Shown here one piece after another: positions 26,794-36,141 of a DNA stretch of 64,000 bases. Positions within the stretch are counted from its first letter, which is position 1, and every line of letters begins with the position of its first letter. The notes under the pieces were generated by a model. It made no database searches. It saw nothing but the letters and a program-made list of their open reading frames with translations, and was not told the DNA's origin. Origin of the DNA: an uncultured Actinomycetes bacterium. GTDB lineage: Bacteria > Actinomycetota > Geothermincolia > Fen-727 > JACVIW01. A program made the position numbers and the translations under genes. Location of the stretch: assembly GCA_937127245.1 (NCBI GenBank), contig CAKZLU010000023.1, forward strand, positions 28,331 to 92,330, in the 5' to 3' direction.

Positions 26794-27810
26794 TTGGCGG
26801 AAGATAAAGCGACTAAAGCCGAGAGGCTGATAAATCTTATCGCTTGCCTTCTTGATTCGAAAAGACCCCTTACGCTCAATGAGCTCAACTCAACCGTTTA
26901 TTACAACCAGAAAGTGGATGAGGACACTCTCAGGAGGATGTTTGAGAGGGACAAAGATGAATTGCGGGAAATGGGCATACCAATCGAAATGATAAAAGAT
27001 GAGAATTCGGGTGAATATGCTTACACGATCGAACCCGATAAATATTACCTCCCCGACATAGATTTTGCGTCCGACGAGTTGATTTCACTATCAATTGTGT
27101 CCAGATTTTTCATAGGCTCCGGAACCGCGTTCAGCGGCAGCGCTCACTCGGCTCTTCTGAAGTTTGCGACCAGCGCCGCTCGTGACCCGGAGGAGTTGAA
27201 ATACTTGAGGGTCGTTCCACATGTCCATATGATCGAGGGTGATAAGAAAAACCGGGCGCTCGACCAAATTCTTGAGGCACTCAGGAAAAGAAAGCTCGTT
27301 ACCTTTGATTACAGGGCCTTAAGCTCAAAGAAACCTGTCACGCGCACCGTTGAACCTTACGGTGTCGTTTCGAAAAACGGTTTCTGGTACCTGATTGGTA
27401 AATGTCGCCTCCGCAACGCCGTAAGATGCTTTAAGTTGGACAGGATCACATCCAAAGTTGAGGTCAACAAGAAAAAGCCGAAGCAGCCCGATTTCGATAT
27501 TCCGGAGGATTTTGATCTCAGAGAAGCCGCGTCCTGGGAGAACCTTATGGAACCTCGCGATCAGCCTGTTAAAGTGACCGTTGAACTTTCGCCAAAAATA
27601 GCTTTCATGGCGTCCCATTCGCCCTTTGGAGTTCTCTCAGAGAAAAGAAAGAAGAGCGGTTTTTGCTCGGTAGTTTTTAGGGTTGAGCACCCGGAGAGTT
27701 TCCTGGACTGGATATTAGACTTCGGGACCGAGGCGAAAATAATTTCTCCCCATGAAATGAGGGTTTGTGCGCGCGAGCGTGTGGAAGGAATACTTAAAAA
27801 GGTGAAGTGA
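26794..27810 (+). CDS. pafB: WYL-domain transcriptional regulator, PafB-like
   Basis: A 338-residue regulator with an N-terminal winged-helix HTH (about 1-75) and a WYL domain (about 150-225, ending in WYLIGKCRLRNAVRCFKLDRI), plus a C-terminal WCX extension. In mycobacteria, PafB and PafC form a heterodimer that senses single-stranded DNA and activates DNA-repair genes independently of LexA. Start TTG 26794 has ACAGGAG upstream. It is followed four bases later by a second WYL gene, the pafB-pafC order. The proteasome genes often found beside them are not in the window, so the name is given by order and similarity only. Confidence 0.82.
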   Translation: MAEDKATKAERLINLIACLLDSKRPLTLNELNSTVYYNQKVDEDTLRRMFERDKDELREMGIPIEMIKDENSGEYAYTIEPDKYYLPDIDFASDELISLSIVSRFFIGSGTAFSGSAHSALLKFATSAARDPEELKYLRVVPHVHMIEGDKKNRALDQILEALRKRKLVTFDYRALSSKKPVTRTVEPYGVVSKNGFWYLIGKCRLRNAVRCFKLDRITSKVEVNKKKPKQPDFDIPEDFDLREAASWENLMEPRDQPVKVTVELSPKIAFMASHSPFGVLSEKRKKSGFCSVVFRVEHPESFLDWILDFGTEAKIISPHEMRVCARERVEGILKKVK

Positions 27811-27814
27811 GAAA

Positions 27815-28792
27815 ATGAACAATAAGTCAATCGAGATTGTAAACAGGCTGCTGCTTCTGGTTCCATACGTGGTGTCCCGTGGGGGCGCCCGAATTAGTGA
27901 TATTTGCGAGGATTTCAATATGACTTATGATGAGCTGATTTCCTGTATCAGGGGAACGCTCTGGTTCTGTGGGTTGCCGGATTATAATCCTTACAACCTG
28001 ATAGATTACGAAATTGATGGCAACATGTTGAAGTTTTATTCTGCTGACTATTTCAGAAAGCCTCTTAAGTTGACTCCAAACGAAGCGCTTGTTCTGCTTA
28101 TTGCGTGCAAGGCCCTTGTGAGGTCCGGGCTAATCACGCAGACCGATTCACTTAAGCGCGCCATGGAAAAAGTTCAGGATGTATTAAGTGCGCAAATTTG
28201 CGGGGAACTCGAAGATATTTCGGGCAGAATCGACGTCGAGATGAAGAATTTCTCAAAGAATTGGTGCAAAATTCTCGAGAAAGGCATTACCTCGCGACGG
28301 AGACTTTTATTGGACTATTACAGTTACTCAAAAGACGAGGTAAACACGAGGGAAGTTGAGCCCATCTCCTTTGTCTGGTCAAACGGCAACTGGTATTTGC
28401 TTGCTTTTTGCTGTGTTAAAAACGAGGTTAGGTTTTTTATGCTCGATAGATTTCGCGACGTTAAGGTTACCCGGAAGAAATGCAGAATCCAAATCGAGGG
28501 TGAAAAGTACTTGCCGGAATCCATTTGCGAATATTGTCCGACCGGTGCGGGGTACACTGTGGAGTTGATTTTCTCGGACAGGATGTTGCTCCCGTTCGTG
28601 GAGCGCTTTCGTGGAGCCGAAATAAAGGAGAAGAAAAACGGCACTATTTTTGTCCGATTCGAAACGAAGAATTTATCCTGGGTGGCAAACTCTCTTCTCA
28701 AATTCGGAGAAAAAGTAACCATAGTTTCGCCGGATGATTTAAAATCACTTGTACGTGACAAAGCGGAGACGATCCTTAAATATTACGTTTGA
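27815..28792 (+). CDS. pafC: WYL-domain transcriptional regulator, PafC-like
   Basis: A 325-residue paralogue of the upstream regulator. It has an N-terminal helix-turn-helix region, a WYL domain around residues 160-215 (with SNGNWYLLAFCCVKNEVRFFMLDRFRDV) and the WCX tail. The ATG is five bases after the PafB stop, with GTGAAGTGAG before it, indicating coupled translation. A PafB-PafC pair would be expected to control repair genes, though this is inferred from the order. The WYL motif residues differ between the two, so they are not recent duplicates. Confidence 0.82.
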   Translation: MNNKSIEIVNRLLLLVPYVVSRGGARISDICEDFNMTYDELISCIRGTLWFCGLPDYNPYNLIDYEIDGNMLKFYSADYFRKPLKLTPNEALVLLIACKALVRSGLITQTDSLKRAMEKVQDVLSAQICGELEDISGRIDVEMKNFSKNWCKILEKGITSRRRLLLDYYSYSKDEVNTREVEPISFVWSNGNWYLLAFCCVKNEVRFFMLDRFRDVKVTRKKCRIQIEGEKYLPESICEYCPTGAGYTVELIFSDRMLLPFVERFRGAEIKEKKNGTIFVRFETKNLSWVANSLLKFGEKVTIVSPDDLKSLVRDKAETILKYYV

Positions 28793-28838
28793 CCGTTTGC
28801 GTCTCCGATGAGCTCAAAAATAAGCGCAGGGCTTTTAT

Positions 28839-29606
28839 ATGGCTATAAAGATAATATCCGACATTCACGGCGAGTATGAAGCGATGAGGCAGCAGCTGCA
28901 CGCGGAAGATATTGCTGTCATGCTCGGGGATTATCTCAACCTGATTGATTTCAGAACTCTCGGCGGAATACTTGCTCAAGTGTATTCAAGGGAAGAGATT
29001 CTGGGAGCGCTTTCCGCGCTCGCCAGAGGAAACAAGGAACTTGCCGGAAGAGCGATAAGGCAGATAACTTCCTCCGATGACAACAAACCAAAGAAAGTCA
29101 GGGATTTGATCAGGAAGAGCTACATTCAGTTTTTTTCTTCGATACCCTGCAAAGCATATGTAATCTACGGTAACACTGACAGCCCTGATGTGATGCGTGA
29201 GCTTGCCCCTCCGCATGTTGAGATTGTGGAAGTTGGTGTATTTGATATCGAGGGCATTCGATTCGGGCTTATTTCGGGTTCGCCGTTTGGACCCTGGACC
29301 GTTGGTTTGCCGGGCGAGATAGAACCGGATAGATACCGGGAAATGGTAGAGAGCATTGAGGCGGTTGATGTACTCTGCACGCACTATCCACCGGCTATAC
29401 CCGAGTTAACCTTTGATATGGTTGCCAATCGCGACGAGGTTGGAAGTGAGCCGCTTTTGCGATACGCTGAAACACAAAAGCCTTCTCACCACTACTTTGG
29501 GCACGTCCATAATCCGCGCGCTTCCTCGGTGAGGAGAGGAGCTACAAATTTCATAAACGCCGGGTTTTTCAAAGAGCATCGCAAGGTGATAATTCACTCG
29601 GATTGA
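28839..29606 (+). CDS. Calcineurin-like metallophosphoesterase
   Basis: A 255-residue cytoplasmic phosphoesterase. All metal-binding motifs are in place: DIHGE near the start, LGDYLN, YGNTD (the GNxD/E motif), TH in LCTHYPP, and GHVH close to the C-terminus. The family includes nucleotidases, phosphodiesterases and YfcE-like enzymes; the substrate cannot be told. It follows the two WYL regulators at 46 bp with no SD of note (ATG 28839) and is probably co-transcribed with them. A helical insert lies between the GD and GNTD motifs (residues about 36-105). Confidence 0.87.
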   Translation: MAIKIISDIHGEYEAMRQQLHAEDIAVMLGDYLNLIDFRTLGGILAQVYSREEILGALSALARGNKELAGRAIRQITSSDDNKPKKVRDLIRKSYIQFFSSIPCKAYVIYGNTDSPDVMRELAPPHVEIVEVGVFDIEGIRFGLISGSPFGPWTVGLPGEIEPDRYREMVESIEAVDVLCTHYPPAIPELTFDMVANRDEVGSEPLLRYAETQKPSHHYFGHVHNPRASSVRRGATNFINAGFFKEHRKVIIHSD

Positions 29607-29664
29607 CGGGGCGCGCCGTTATCTTAGCTGATACCGAGCTATCCGTGGAGATTCGCTGTTTTTT

Positions 29665-29919
29665 TCAGTCCGTAACCTTATAGACGATATCGTGTTCGTG
29701 TGCGTGCCCGTCAACTTTAATGCCCACGGTATCTCCGGGAGCTGCTTTTTCCACGCTTTCATGTTCTATCTGCATTGATTCGACGGTTTGCACCCAGTCG
29801 GATGTGTGACCCTTGATGTGAATCTTGTCCCCCACGCTCAGATGTCCCGTTAGTTCCACTGCCGCAACGCTTATCTTGTTGAAGTAATGCGTAACTTTTC
29901 CTACTTCTTCCTCTGGCAT
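29665..29919 (-). CDS. EF-Tu domain-II-like small protein (translation elongation factor-like)
   Basis: An 84-residue protein resembling the isolated beta-barrel domain 2 of translation factors: the GKVTHYFNKISVAAVEL opening, GDKIHIKGHTSDWVQTVESMQI and APGDTVGIKV match the barrel strands. It has no GTPase domain. Such stand-alone proteins recur in many bacteria and archaea without known function. The ATG start has AGGGGGTG upstream. It is convergent with the phosphoesterase gene. Confidence 0.75.
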   Translation of the reverse strand: MPEEEVGKVTHYFNKISVAAVELTGHLSVGDKIHIKGHTSDWVQTVESMQIEHESVEKAAPGDTVGIKVDGHAHEHDIVYKVTD

Positions 29920-30177
29920 TTTTCACCCCCTGTCGTTTGACTTGACCCTAATATACCACTTGGAGAAATTCTGGTCAGCATATAGGTGGAGCGTTTAACA
30001 AAAGGAATGAGTAATCAAGAAAGCCAATTCTTTTGAAGAAATATTAAAGGCATATTTAGAATCGTGTGCTCTATGGAATCGGGCGAATATGTCATAATCT
30101 ATTTAATGGAATAAAGGAGTATTTTCCTTCCGTATTTTTGGTCGTTTCAACTAAGGCAAAACAAGGTGGCTGCTGCC

Positions 30178-31263
30178 ATGGCGCACAGAACCGGGATTTC
30201 AGACTTACCGCTTCATTATGGCAAGGCTCCCCCGTGGCTTTTCGATCGGATGAGAAAGCTTTCCAGGGAGATACTCTTCGCTTTAGCTGAGGAATATGGT
30301 GTCAATGAGATCCTGAAAAGGTTGTCCGATCCATTCTGGTTTCAGGCTTTCGGATGCGTTCTCGGGTTTGACTGGCATTCAAGTGGGCTCACCACCACTG
30401 TGTGCGGGGCAATAAAAGAGGGAATTTCAGGATTGAACGATGAGATAGGTCTGTATGTCACGGGGGGAAAGGGAAAGGTATCGCGCAGGACACCAGACGA
30501 GATTGTGCGCTTCTCTGAGAAAGTAGGTTTGGATCCCGAGCCTTTAGTTTACGCAAGCAGGATTTCGGCTAAGGTTGACAGCGCCGCCGTCCAGGATGGT
30601 TATCAGATATATCACCACATGTTCGTGTTTGACGTGAACGGAAACTGGTGCGTCATCCAGCAGGGAATGAACGCTTCCGAGAGGACCGCGCGCAGGTACC
30701 ATTGGTTGTCCTTCGAGCTTGAGGATTTTGTGTGTGAGCCGCACAAAGCGGTATGCTGTGAAAAGGTAGTGCCTGCTCTCAACATGGTGGCGCTCGAATC
30801 CGAAGAAGCAAGAAAAGTGGTCACTGGCATTTCCCGCGAAAAGCCCGAGACAGTGGTGTGCGAAATCAAGAAAGCCGCAAGCCTCCGTCTTCCAGGTCGC
30901 CACGAGGTGGCGTTATCCGATATCAATCCCGAACGTATAGGGTCCATTCTTATCTCGACGTACGAGAGGCAGCCGGAGGATTTTGAGACGCTGCTCGGCA
31001 TGAAAGGGGTTGGGCCAAAAACAATCAGGGCGCTCGCGCTGCTTTCAGAGCTCGTATACGGGGCGAAACCGAGTATGAGGGACCCGGCGAGATTCAGTTT
31101 CGCGCACGGAGGGAAAGACGCTCATCCCTACCCGGTAGATAAGGCTACATACGATCGAAGCATCTCTTTTCTTGAGAACGCCATCAGGGAAGCGAAGATT
31201 GGGAGGATCGAGAAGATGGAGGCTTTCAGGAGGCTGCATACAATAACTCGATTGCAAACTTGA
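30178..31263 (+). CDS. DUF763 protein with helix-hairpin-helix motif
   Basis: A 361-residue protein of the DUF763 family, common in thermophiles and archaea. The start MAHRTGISDLPLHYGKAPPWLF is characteristic; a GFDWHSSGLTTT block, an IYHHMFVFDVNGNWCVIQQGM strand pair and a C-terminal GMKGVGPKTIRALALLSELVYG helix-hairpin-helix are visible. The HhH suggests non-specific DNA binding, and nuclease activity has been suggested by analogy but not established. Start ATG 30178 is favoured by AAGGTGG eight bases upstream over the GTG at 30166. It stands alone. Confidence 0.85.
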   Translation: MAHRTGISDLPLHYGKAPPWLFDRMRKLSREILFALAEEYGVNEILKRLSDPFWFQAFGCVLGFDWHSSGLTTTVCGAIKEGISGLNDEIGLYVTGGKGKVSRRTPDEIVRFSEKVGLDPEPLVYASRISAKVDSAAVQDGYQIYHHMFVFDVNGNWCVIQQGMNASERTARRYHWLSFELEDFVCEPHKAVCCEKVVPALNMVALESEEARKVVTGISREKPETVVCEIKKAASLRLPGRHEVALSDINPERIGSILISTYERQPEDFETLLGMKGVGPKTIRALALLSELVYGAKPSMRDPARFSFAHGGKDAHPYPVDKATYDRSISFLENAIREAKIGRIEKMEAFRRLHTITRLQT

Positions 31264-31267
31264 AAAC

Positions 31268-31295
31268 AACCCACAGGCCTGAAGGCGGCTGGGTT
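31268..31295 (+). terminator. Hairpin between DUF763 and rseC
   Basis: AACCCA (31268-31273) pairs with TGGGTT (31290-31295), with an inner GCCT/AGGC. It sits five bases after the DUF763 stop, between convergent genes. The following T-run is short, so strength is uncertain. Confidence 0.5.
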
Positions 31296-31366
31296 CCTCT
31301 ATGTTGGATTTTACGGGTAATCATCATGGATTATGATTTGATACCGCTCCAATTGAGTTCTCACCC

Positions 31367-31828
31367 TTACCGGATAACTGGTTGACTTTTTGTGTTTTCA
31401 GGCTCACCGCTTTCGCCCACTCCTGTTATAACGAATTGGAAATCCTCGTATTTCTTTCCGAGTTGGCGAACGAGCGCATAAGAAGCGGCGAGGGTGGTCA
31501 TGCCCGCAATAAAAGCTGTAAGGGAACGCCAGTAAACCCCGAATGGATGCCAGACAAACCAGTATCCGAAGGCAAAGCCCAGAAAAAAAGCGCAAAAAGG
31601 TATAAAAAAGAGTATCGTGGAAGCCTGAAGCACTTTTTTACCCGAGAATTCGAGCGTCACCATGTCATCTTTGCGGGCGCCCACCTTATTGAGGGCGATT
31701 ACTTCAACCGGACCTCTTTGTCTCATAGAGGCAAGTCCGCACGCATGGCACTCACCGCAGGCGTTTTGCTCGATCAAAACACGCGCGTTTTTGCCGAGAT
31801 TTTCTAAGACCTTGCCGGTGCAATTCAT
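31367..31828 (-). CDS. rseC: RseC/MucC-family membrane protein
   Basis: A 153-residue protein with an N-terminal cytoplasmic part bearing clustered cysteines (CGECHACG) and two transmembrane helices (about residues 70-92 and 100-125). RseC homologues are linked to the Rsx/Rnf electron-transfer complex and to the SoxR-reducing system. The ATG overlaps the apbE stop codon (ATGA), with GAGAGG upstream, so it is translated with apbE. Its position divergent from the rnf operon supports an Rnf-related role. Exact function is unknown. Confidence 0.85.
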   Translation of the reverse strand: MNCTGKVLENLGKNARVLIEQNACGECHACGLASMRQRGPVEVIALNKVGARKDDMVTLEFSGKKVLQASTILFFIPFCAFFLGFAFGYWFVWHPFGVYWRSLTAFIAGMTTLAASYALVRQLGKKYEDFQFVITGVGESGEPENTKSQPVIR

Positions 31829-32940
31829 TTTAGCCTCTCGCCGATCTCAAGCGTGAATTTTTTCTTCATTCCATCTGTGTAAGATATTTTTCTGTCTTTT
31901 TCAATGACGACCGCTTCATACTTGGGGATTTTCGAGAGCAGCTGGGTACCTTTTGCGCGACCTAACACGACGATTGCCGTGGATAGCGCGTCCGCTACCG
32001 TGCCGTCCGGGCCAACGACGCTTGCGCTTATCACGCCTTCGGGGCATCTTCCGGTATGTGGGTCGAGGATGTGGAAATATCTGGTTTTGTTATGGATGAA
32101 GTAGCGCTCATAGTCTCCGGAAGAGGATATGAATCCATATTTCATAGACAGGGTTCCCGCGATTTCTCCCGGTTTTCCGCGGGGATGCCTTATCCCGATT
32201 GTCCAAGATGGTGTTTTAGGATTCAGGGATAGAACGCCGATAGTTCCGCCGAAATTAACAAGACCGCTCTTCACGCCCCAGCTTTTCAAAAGTCCAATAA
32301 GCTCTTGGACAGCGTAGCCCTTTGCGACCCCCCCGAGGTCGATTTGCACCCCAGGCTTTGCGAGCATCACCTTTCTGGTTTCTTTTTCGAGTTTGATGAA
32401 ATTCCAACCGATAAGGTTCTTTGTCTTTTCTATTTCCTGTTGCGTTGGGACTTTATAGTCATGGGAGTAAAAGCCGTAGAGCTCCATCAAGGGTGCCACA
32501 GTTATGTCGAACGCCCCGCCGGTCAATTCCGAAAGTCTTAGGGAATCCTCAAGCATTTTAAATGTCTCAGGCGAGACCTTCACGGGACTTTTCCCAGCGT
32601 TTTGGTTTATTGCTGATACCTCACTTTCCGCAAGGAACCTGCTTGTTTTTCTCTCAAGCTGCTTCACTCTCAGGTATGCCCTGCGCGAAATATCCTTCGA
32701 GGTTTCCTCCGGTAGTTCTTTTATCGTGATTTCGAGAGTGGTGTCCATGGCGAAGTAAGTGGGAGACCTGTAACCTTCCTCGACGGCGGTCCGTCCCTTC
32801 GTGAAATAGACGAGCAGGATCACGCCTGCTATAGCAAGCGTGGCGATCAAAAATGAGTTTAATATTCCTTTGGTTCTCTCTTTCAAGCGATCACCCTGCA
32901 TTTGTTGTTTGCGTTTAAAGTATACACTTAGAAAATTCAT
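31825..32940 (-). CDS. apbE: FAD:protein FMN transferase ApbE
   Basis: A 371-residue ApbE-family enzyme, which moves FMN from FAD onto threonine residues of flavoproteins such as RnfG and RnfD. Family motifs are AMDTTLEI near residue 67, GGAFDITVAPLMELYGF, IDLGGVAKGYAV and the C-terminal HILDPHTGRCPEGV...VADALSTA with the metal-binding aspartate/threonine. The N-terminus has a membrane anchor (ATLAIAGVILLVYF, about 33-47), placing it outside the membrane, where Rnf subunits are flavinylated. It starts at ATG 32940 with weak SD, or at ATG 32901. It is divergent from rnfC and overlaps rseC. Confidence 0.93.
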   Translation of the reverse strand: MNFLSVYFKRKQQMQGDRLKERTKGILNSFLIATLAIAGVILLVYFTKGRTAVEEGYRSPTYFAMDTTLEITIKELPEETSKDISRRAYLRVKQLERKTSRFLAESEVSAINQNAGKSPVKVSPETFKMLEDSLRLSELTGGAFDITVAPLMELYGFYSHDYKVPTQQEIEKTKNLIGWNFIKLEKETRKVMLAKPGVQIDLGGVAKGYAVQELIGLLKSWGVKSGLVNFGGTIGVLSLNPKTPSWTIGIRHPRGKPGEIAGTLSMKYGFISSSGDYERYFIHNKTRYFHILDPHTGRCPEGVISASVVGPDGTVADALSTAIVVLGRAKGTQLLSKIPKYEAVVIEKDRKISYTDGMKKKFTLEIGERLK

Positions 32941-33210
32941 CTTTATGTACTGCCGGTGTTCCTTTTTTAAGCCTTACGCTTATATCAGCCCGAAAACTAA
33001 ATCCTGCGAATTCTTGAGGTCTTGGTTCGTTCCCGATTGGTCTTCCCCTGCGTTAGGATTTAAAGAAGACGGGGTTTTCGGGGAATCCTCGCGTTCTTTC
33101 ACATTGACGGTGATTTTGATATCATACTTTGGGTTTTTTTGTGTATAAACGGAAATTTTGTCACGGAGAGAGGTTTGGCTGGCTTCATATCTTCCGCAAA
33201 GAGGTATTTT

Positions 33211-34563
33211 TTGACCAAAGGCGGCGTCCATCCCAGGCAAAACAAGCGTACCGCCTCCATCATGGTTTTTCCTGGACCGAACCCGGAACAAGTAATAATC
33301 CCTCTCGTACAACATACCGGCGCGCCTTGCGAGCCTTTGGTTGAGGTCGGAGACAGGGTGCTTGTCGGTCAGAAGATCGGGGATAGCGATGCGTATGTTT
33401 CCGCTCCGGTTCACTCAAGCGTTTCCGGAGAGGTCGCGGGCATCATCAGTCATCCTCACCCGACCGGTAAAGATGTCCTATCAATTCAGATTGTCTCTGA
33501 TGGTCTGAACGAATTGAGTCCTGAGGTCATACCACCGGGTGACCCTTTCCAGATAAGCCCTGAGGAAGTAAGAAAGTTCATAAGGGACGCCGGGATTGTG
33601 GGTCTTGGCGGCGCCGCTTTTCCCACCCATGTAAAGCTTGCCCCCCCTGCTGAAAAGCCTATCAGGACTCTGATCATAAACGGAGCAGAGTGCGAGCCTT
33701 ATCTTACAGCTGACCATCGCCTAATGATTGAAAGAGGTAAAGACATAGTGAGAGGCGCTCTCATTATCAAGCACGTTGTTGGGGCAGAAGAGGTAATAAT
33801 CGCGATTGAGAGCAACAAGCGTGATGCAGTTCAAAGGATGAGAGAAGCTGGGCAGAAGGATGGCATGCATATAGCTGTACTGCCGACACGCTATCCTATG
33901 GGTGCGGAGAAAACTTTGATCCGCACCCTGACCGGACGGGAGGTTCCCTCAGGTGGACTGCCGAGCGACGTGGGTGTAGTCGTGAACAATGTGGGAACCG
34001 CCGCGGCGATAGCTGACCTTTTCGAGAAAGGGGCTCCTCTTATCGAACGTATCGTGACAGTTTGTGGGGATGGTGTAGCCGGTAACGCGAATCTCAGAAT
34101 CAAAATAGGAACTATGGCGAGGGATGTCATAGAGTTTTGCGGGGGTTACGTTGGTGGCAGGGGCAAGCTCATTTTCGGCGGACCTATGATGGGTCTTGCT
34201 CAATACAGCGACCGGGTACCGGTGGTGAAAGGGACTTCGGGGATTCTGGTTCTCAGGCGCGAAAACCTTTTCATAAAGGAACCTGCCCATTTCACGTGCA
34301 TAAGGTGCGGAAGATGCGTCAGATACTGCCCGATGAATCTCATGCCATACGCATTAGGCATGTACGCTGACTCGGGCATTTGGGATAAACTTGAGCAGTT
34401 CAACGTGAATGATTGCATAGAGTGTGGTTGTTGCGCGTATGTTTGCCCGACGAAGAATCCCCTCGTTCAGCTTATGAAAGTTGGAAAAGAGGGGCTTGCC
34501 AAGAGGAAAAAGAAGCTGGAGGAATTCGAACACTCATTCAGTGAGGAAGAAAGCGTTGGCTGA
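33211..34563 (+). CDS. rnfC: Rnf electron-transport complex subunit C
   Basis: A 450-residue soluble subunit of the ferredoxin:NAD oxidoreductase. It has the N-terminal KGGVHP segment, a flavin/NADH-binding core (GGLPSDVGVVVNNVGTAAAI, the family's GG...VNNVGTA pattern) and two 4Fe-4S clusters in the tail: CIRCGRCVRYCP and CIECGCCAYVCP. It accepts electrons from, or donates to, NAD on the cytoplasmic side. I chose TTG 33211 because AAAGAGG lies before it and because RnfC starts close to KGGIHPP in known proteins; the longer frame from 33139 would add 24 residues with no SD. It opens rnfCDGEAB. Confidence 0.95.
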   Translation: MTKGGVHPRQNKRTASIMVFPGPNPEQVIIPLVQHTGAPCEPLVEVGDRVLVGQKIGDSDAYVSAPVHSSVSGEVAGIISHPHPTGKDVLSIQIVSDGLNELSPEVIPPGDPFQISPEEVRKFIRDAGIVGLGGAAFPTHVKLAPPAEKPIRTLIINGAECEPYLTADHRLMIERGKDIVRGALIIKHVVGAEEVIIAIESNKRDAVQRMREAGQKDGMHIAVLPTRYPMGAEKTLIRTLTGREVPSGGLPSDVGVVVNNVGTAAAIADLFEKGAPLIERIVTVCGDGVAGNANLRIKIGTMARDVIEFCGGYVGGRGKLIFGGPMMGLAQYSDRVPVVKGTSGILVLRRENLFIKEPAHFTCIRCGRCVRYCPMNLMPYALGMYADSGIWDKLEQFNVNDCIECGCCAYVCPTKNPLVQLMKVGKEGLAKRKKKLEEFEHSFSEEESVG

Positions 34564-35590
34564 CAATAAGAAGACCGCTGAGGAAAAAAGAAGACCGCCT
34601 GAAGAACTGTTCCACATAGGCGTATCTCCGCATGTCAGAGATAGAGATACCACTTCAAGCATAATGGGCTGGGTGATAGCGGCTTTGATCCCACTTACTG
34701 CCTATTCAATATATATCGGCGGTCTATCCACTCTGACCGTGATAATATGCAGCATCGCGGGGGCGGTTGGATGCGAATTCGTTCTCCAGCGTTTCATGCA
34801 CAAGCCAATAACTATCCACGACCTAAGCGCTGCCTTAACCGGTCTTTTGCTTGCGTTAACTCTTCCCCCCAGGTTGCCTTTCTGGATGCCTTTGATCGGG
34901 GGAGCGGTTGCTATAGCTCTGGGTAAGCAGGTTTTTGGAGGGCTGGGTCACAACATCTTTAATCCCGCGCTTGTGGGAAGGGCTTTTCTGTTCATATCAT
35001 GGTCGAAGTATATGACGACCTCATATCTTCAAAAGCCGGTCGCCTGGGTAGTCAACACATCGACGATTAAATCGATAAATGCTATCACGAGCGCGACACC
35101 GCTGTTCGCCATGTCTGAGGCGAGGAAAGGGGCTCTGGATATTCAGGCCTCAAAATATTACTTGCCCCTTCTTTTCGGCAATCCATGGGGATGCATTGGG
35201 GAAGTTTCCGGGGCCTTGATTATCCTGGGGCTAATAATACTCCTTACCAAGCGACTGATTGATTGGCGAATTCCGGTTTGCTATGTAGGGACAGTCATGA
35301 TTCTATCTCTCATTATCGGCGCGGACCCGGTCTTCTCGGCGCTTGCGGGGGGGCTGCTGCTCGGGGCGTGTTTCATGGCGACTGACTACGTGACGAATCC
35401 CATGACTTCTTGGGGGAAAGCGATATTCGCTGTCGGTTGCGGGATCGTGACTGTTGTCATCAGATTCTATTCACACCTCCCTGAGGGCGTCATGTTTTCG
35501 ATTCTTTTCATGAACGGTATTACTCCTGTTATCGACAGGTTTATAAAGCCGAGACCGTACGGTGTAGGGAAAGGCAGTGCAAAAGCATGA
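34556..35590 (+). CDS. rnfD: Rnf complex subunit D
   Basis: A 344-residue integral membrane subunit with about 9-10 helices of the NqrB/RnfD family. The FMN-attachment region reads INAITSATPL; the usual motif is a D..SGATPL form, so the Asp is Asn and the Gly is Ser here, and covalent FMN at this threonine is probable but not certain. Other landmarks are ALTGLLLALTLPP and FGGLGHNIFNPALVGRAFL. It conducts ions and electrons in the membrane part of Rnf. TTG 34556, preceded by GTGAGGAAG, overlaps rnfC by 8 bases. It belongs to the six-gene rnf operon. Confidence 0.92.
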   Translation: MADNKKTAEEKRRPPEELFHIGVSPHVRDRDTTSSIMGWVIAALIPLTAYSIYIGGLSTLTVIICSIAGAVGCEFVLQRFMHKPITIHDLSAALTGLLLALTLPPRLPFWMPLIGGAVAIALGKQVFGGLGHNIFNPALVGRAFLFISWSKYMTTSYLQKPVAWVVNTSTIKSINAITSATPLFAMSEARKGALDIQASKYYLPLLFGNPWGCIGEVSGALIILGLIILLTKRLIDWRIPVCYVGTVMILSLIIGADPVFSALAGGLLLGACFMATDYVTNPMTSWGKAIFAVGCGIVTVVIRFYSHLPEGVMFSILFMNGITPVIDRFIKPRPYGVGKGSAKA

Positions 35591-36135
35591 TTGAAAGAAT
35601 CTTGAGGCTCGGATTGACATTGCTTATAGTGAGCATTGTTGCCGCCGTGGGTCTGGGTCTCACATATGCTGTCACTAAAGAGAGAATCGCTAAACAAAAA
35701 GAGGCAGAAGAGGTAAAGGCATGCATCGACGCACTGCCGGAGGTAAAATCACCGAGCGAGCTCAAAGAAGACAAAGATTTAGAAAAGCGGATGAAGAAGA
35801 AAGTTGAAGGGGTTATGAAAGTTTACACATCGAAGAAAGGAGAAGTCATCCTCGTAAAAGCTCGCGGCTACGGTGGTCCGATAAATCTTGCCGTGGGAAT
35901 TGGAAAAGACGGAAAGATTCAGGGCGTTGCGGTTATCTCTCACAATGAGACGCCAGGTCTCGGGGCGAATCTTGAGAAAGAGGAGTTTCTTTCTCAGTTC
36001 AAGGGCAAAAAGAATGGAGATCCGCTTGAGATAGGGAAGGACGTAAAACCGATAACCGGCGCGACCGTTACCACAAAGGCGGTCTTGACCGACATAAAAG
36101 AGGCGCTGAAAGCCTACTCTCTTTTCGGCAGGTAG
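35587..36135 (+). CDS. rnfG: Rnf complex subunit G
   Basis: A 182-residue subunit with one N-terminal membrane helix (about 8-28) and an extracytoplasmic FMN-binding domain. The flavinylation site ITGATVTT (about 157-164) fits the ApbE target motif, and ETPGLGANL is the second family block. ATG 35587 overlaps the rnfD stop (ATGA). FMN attachment by the neighbouring ApbE is expected. The helix-plus-domain layout and length match RnfG. Confidence 0.94.
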   Translation: MIERILRLGLTLLIVSIVAAVGLGLTYAVTKERIAKQKEAEEVKACIDALPEVKSPSELKEDKDLEKRMKKKVEGVMKVYTSKKGEVILVKARGYGGPINLAVGIGKDGKIQGVAVISHNETPGLGANLEKEEFLSQFKGKKNGDPLEIGKDVKPITGATVTTKAVLTDIKEALKAYSLFGR

Positions 36136-36141
36136 GTTTCT

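Noticed and set aside
32980..33414. Minus-strand frame across the rnfC start
   Set aside because: It covers the well-supported rnfC coding sequence and has no SD or domain.
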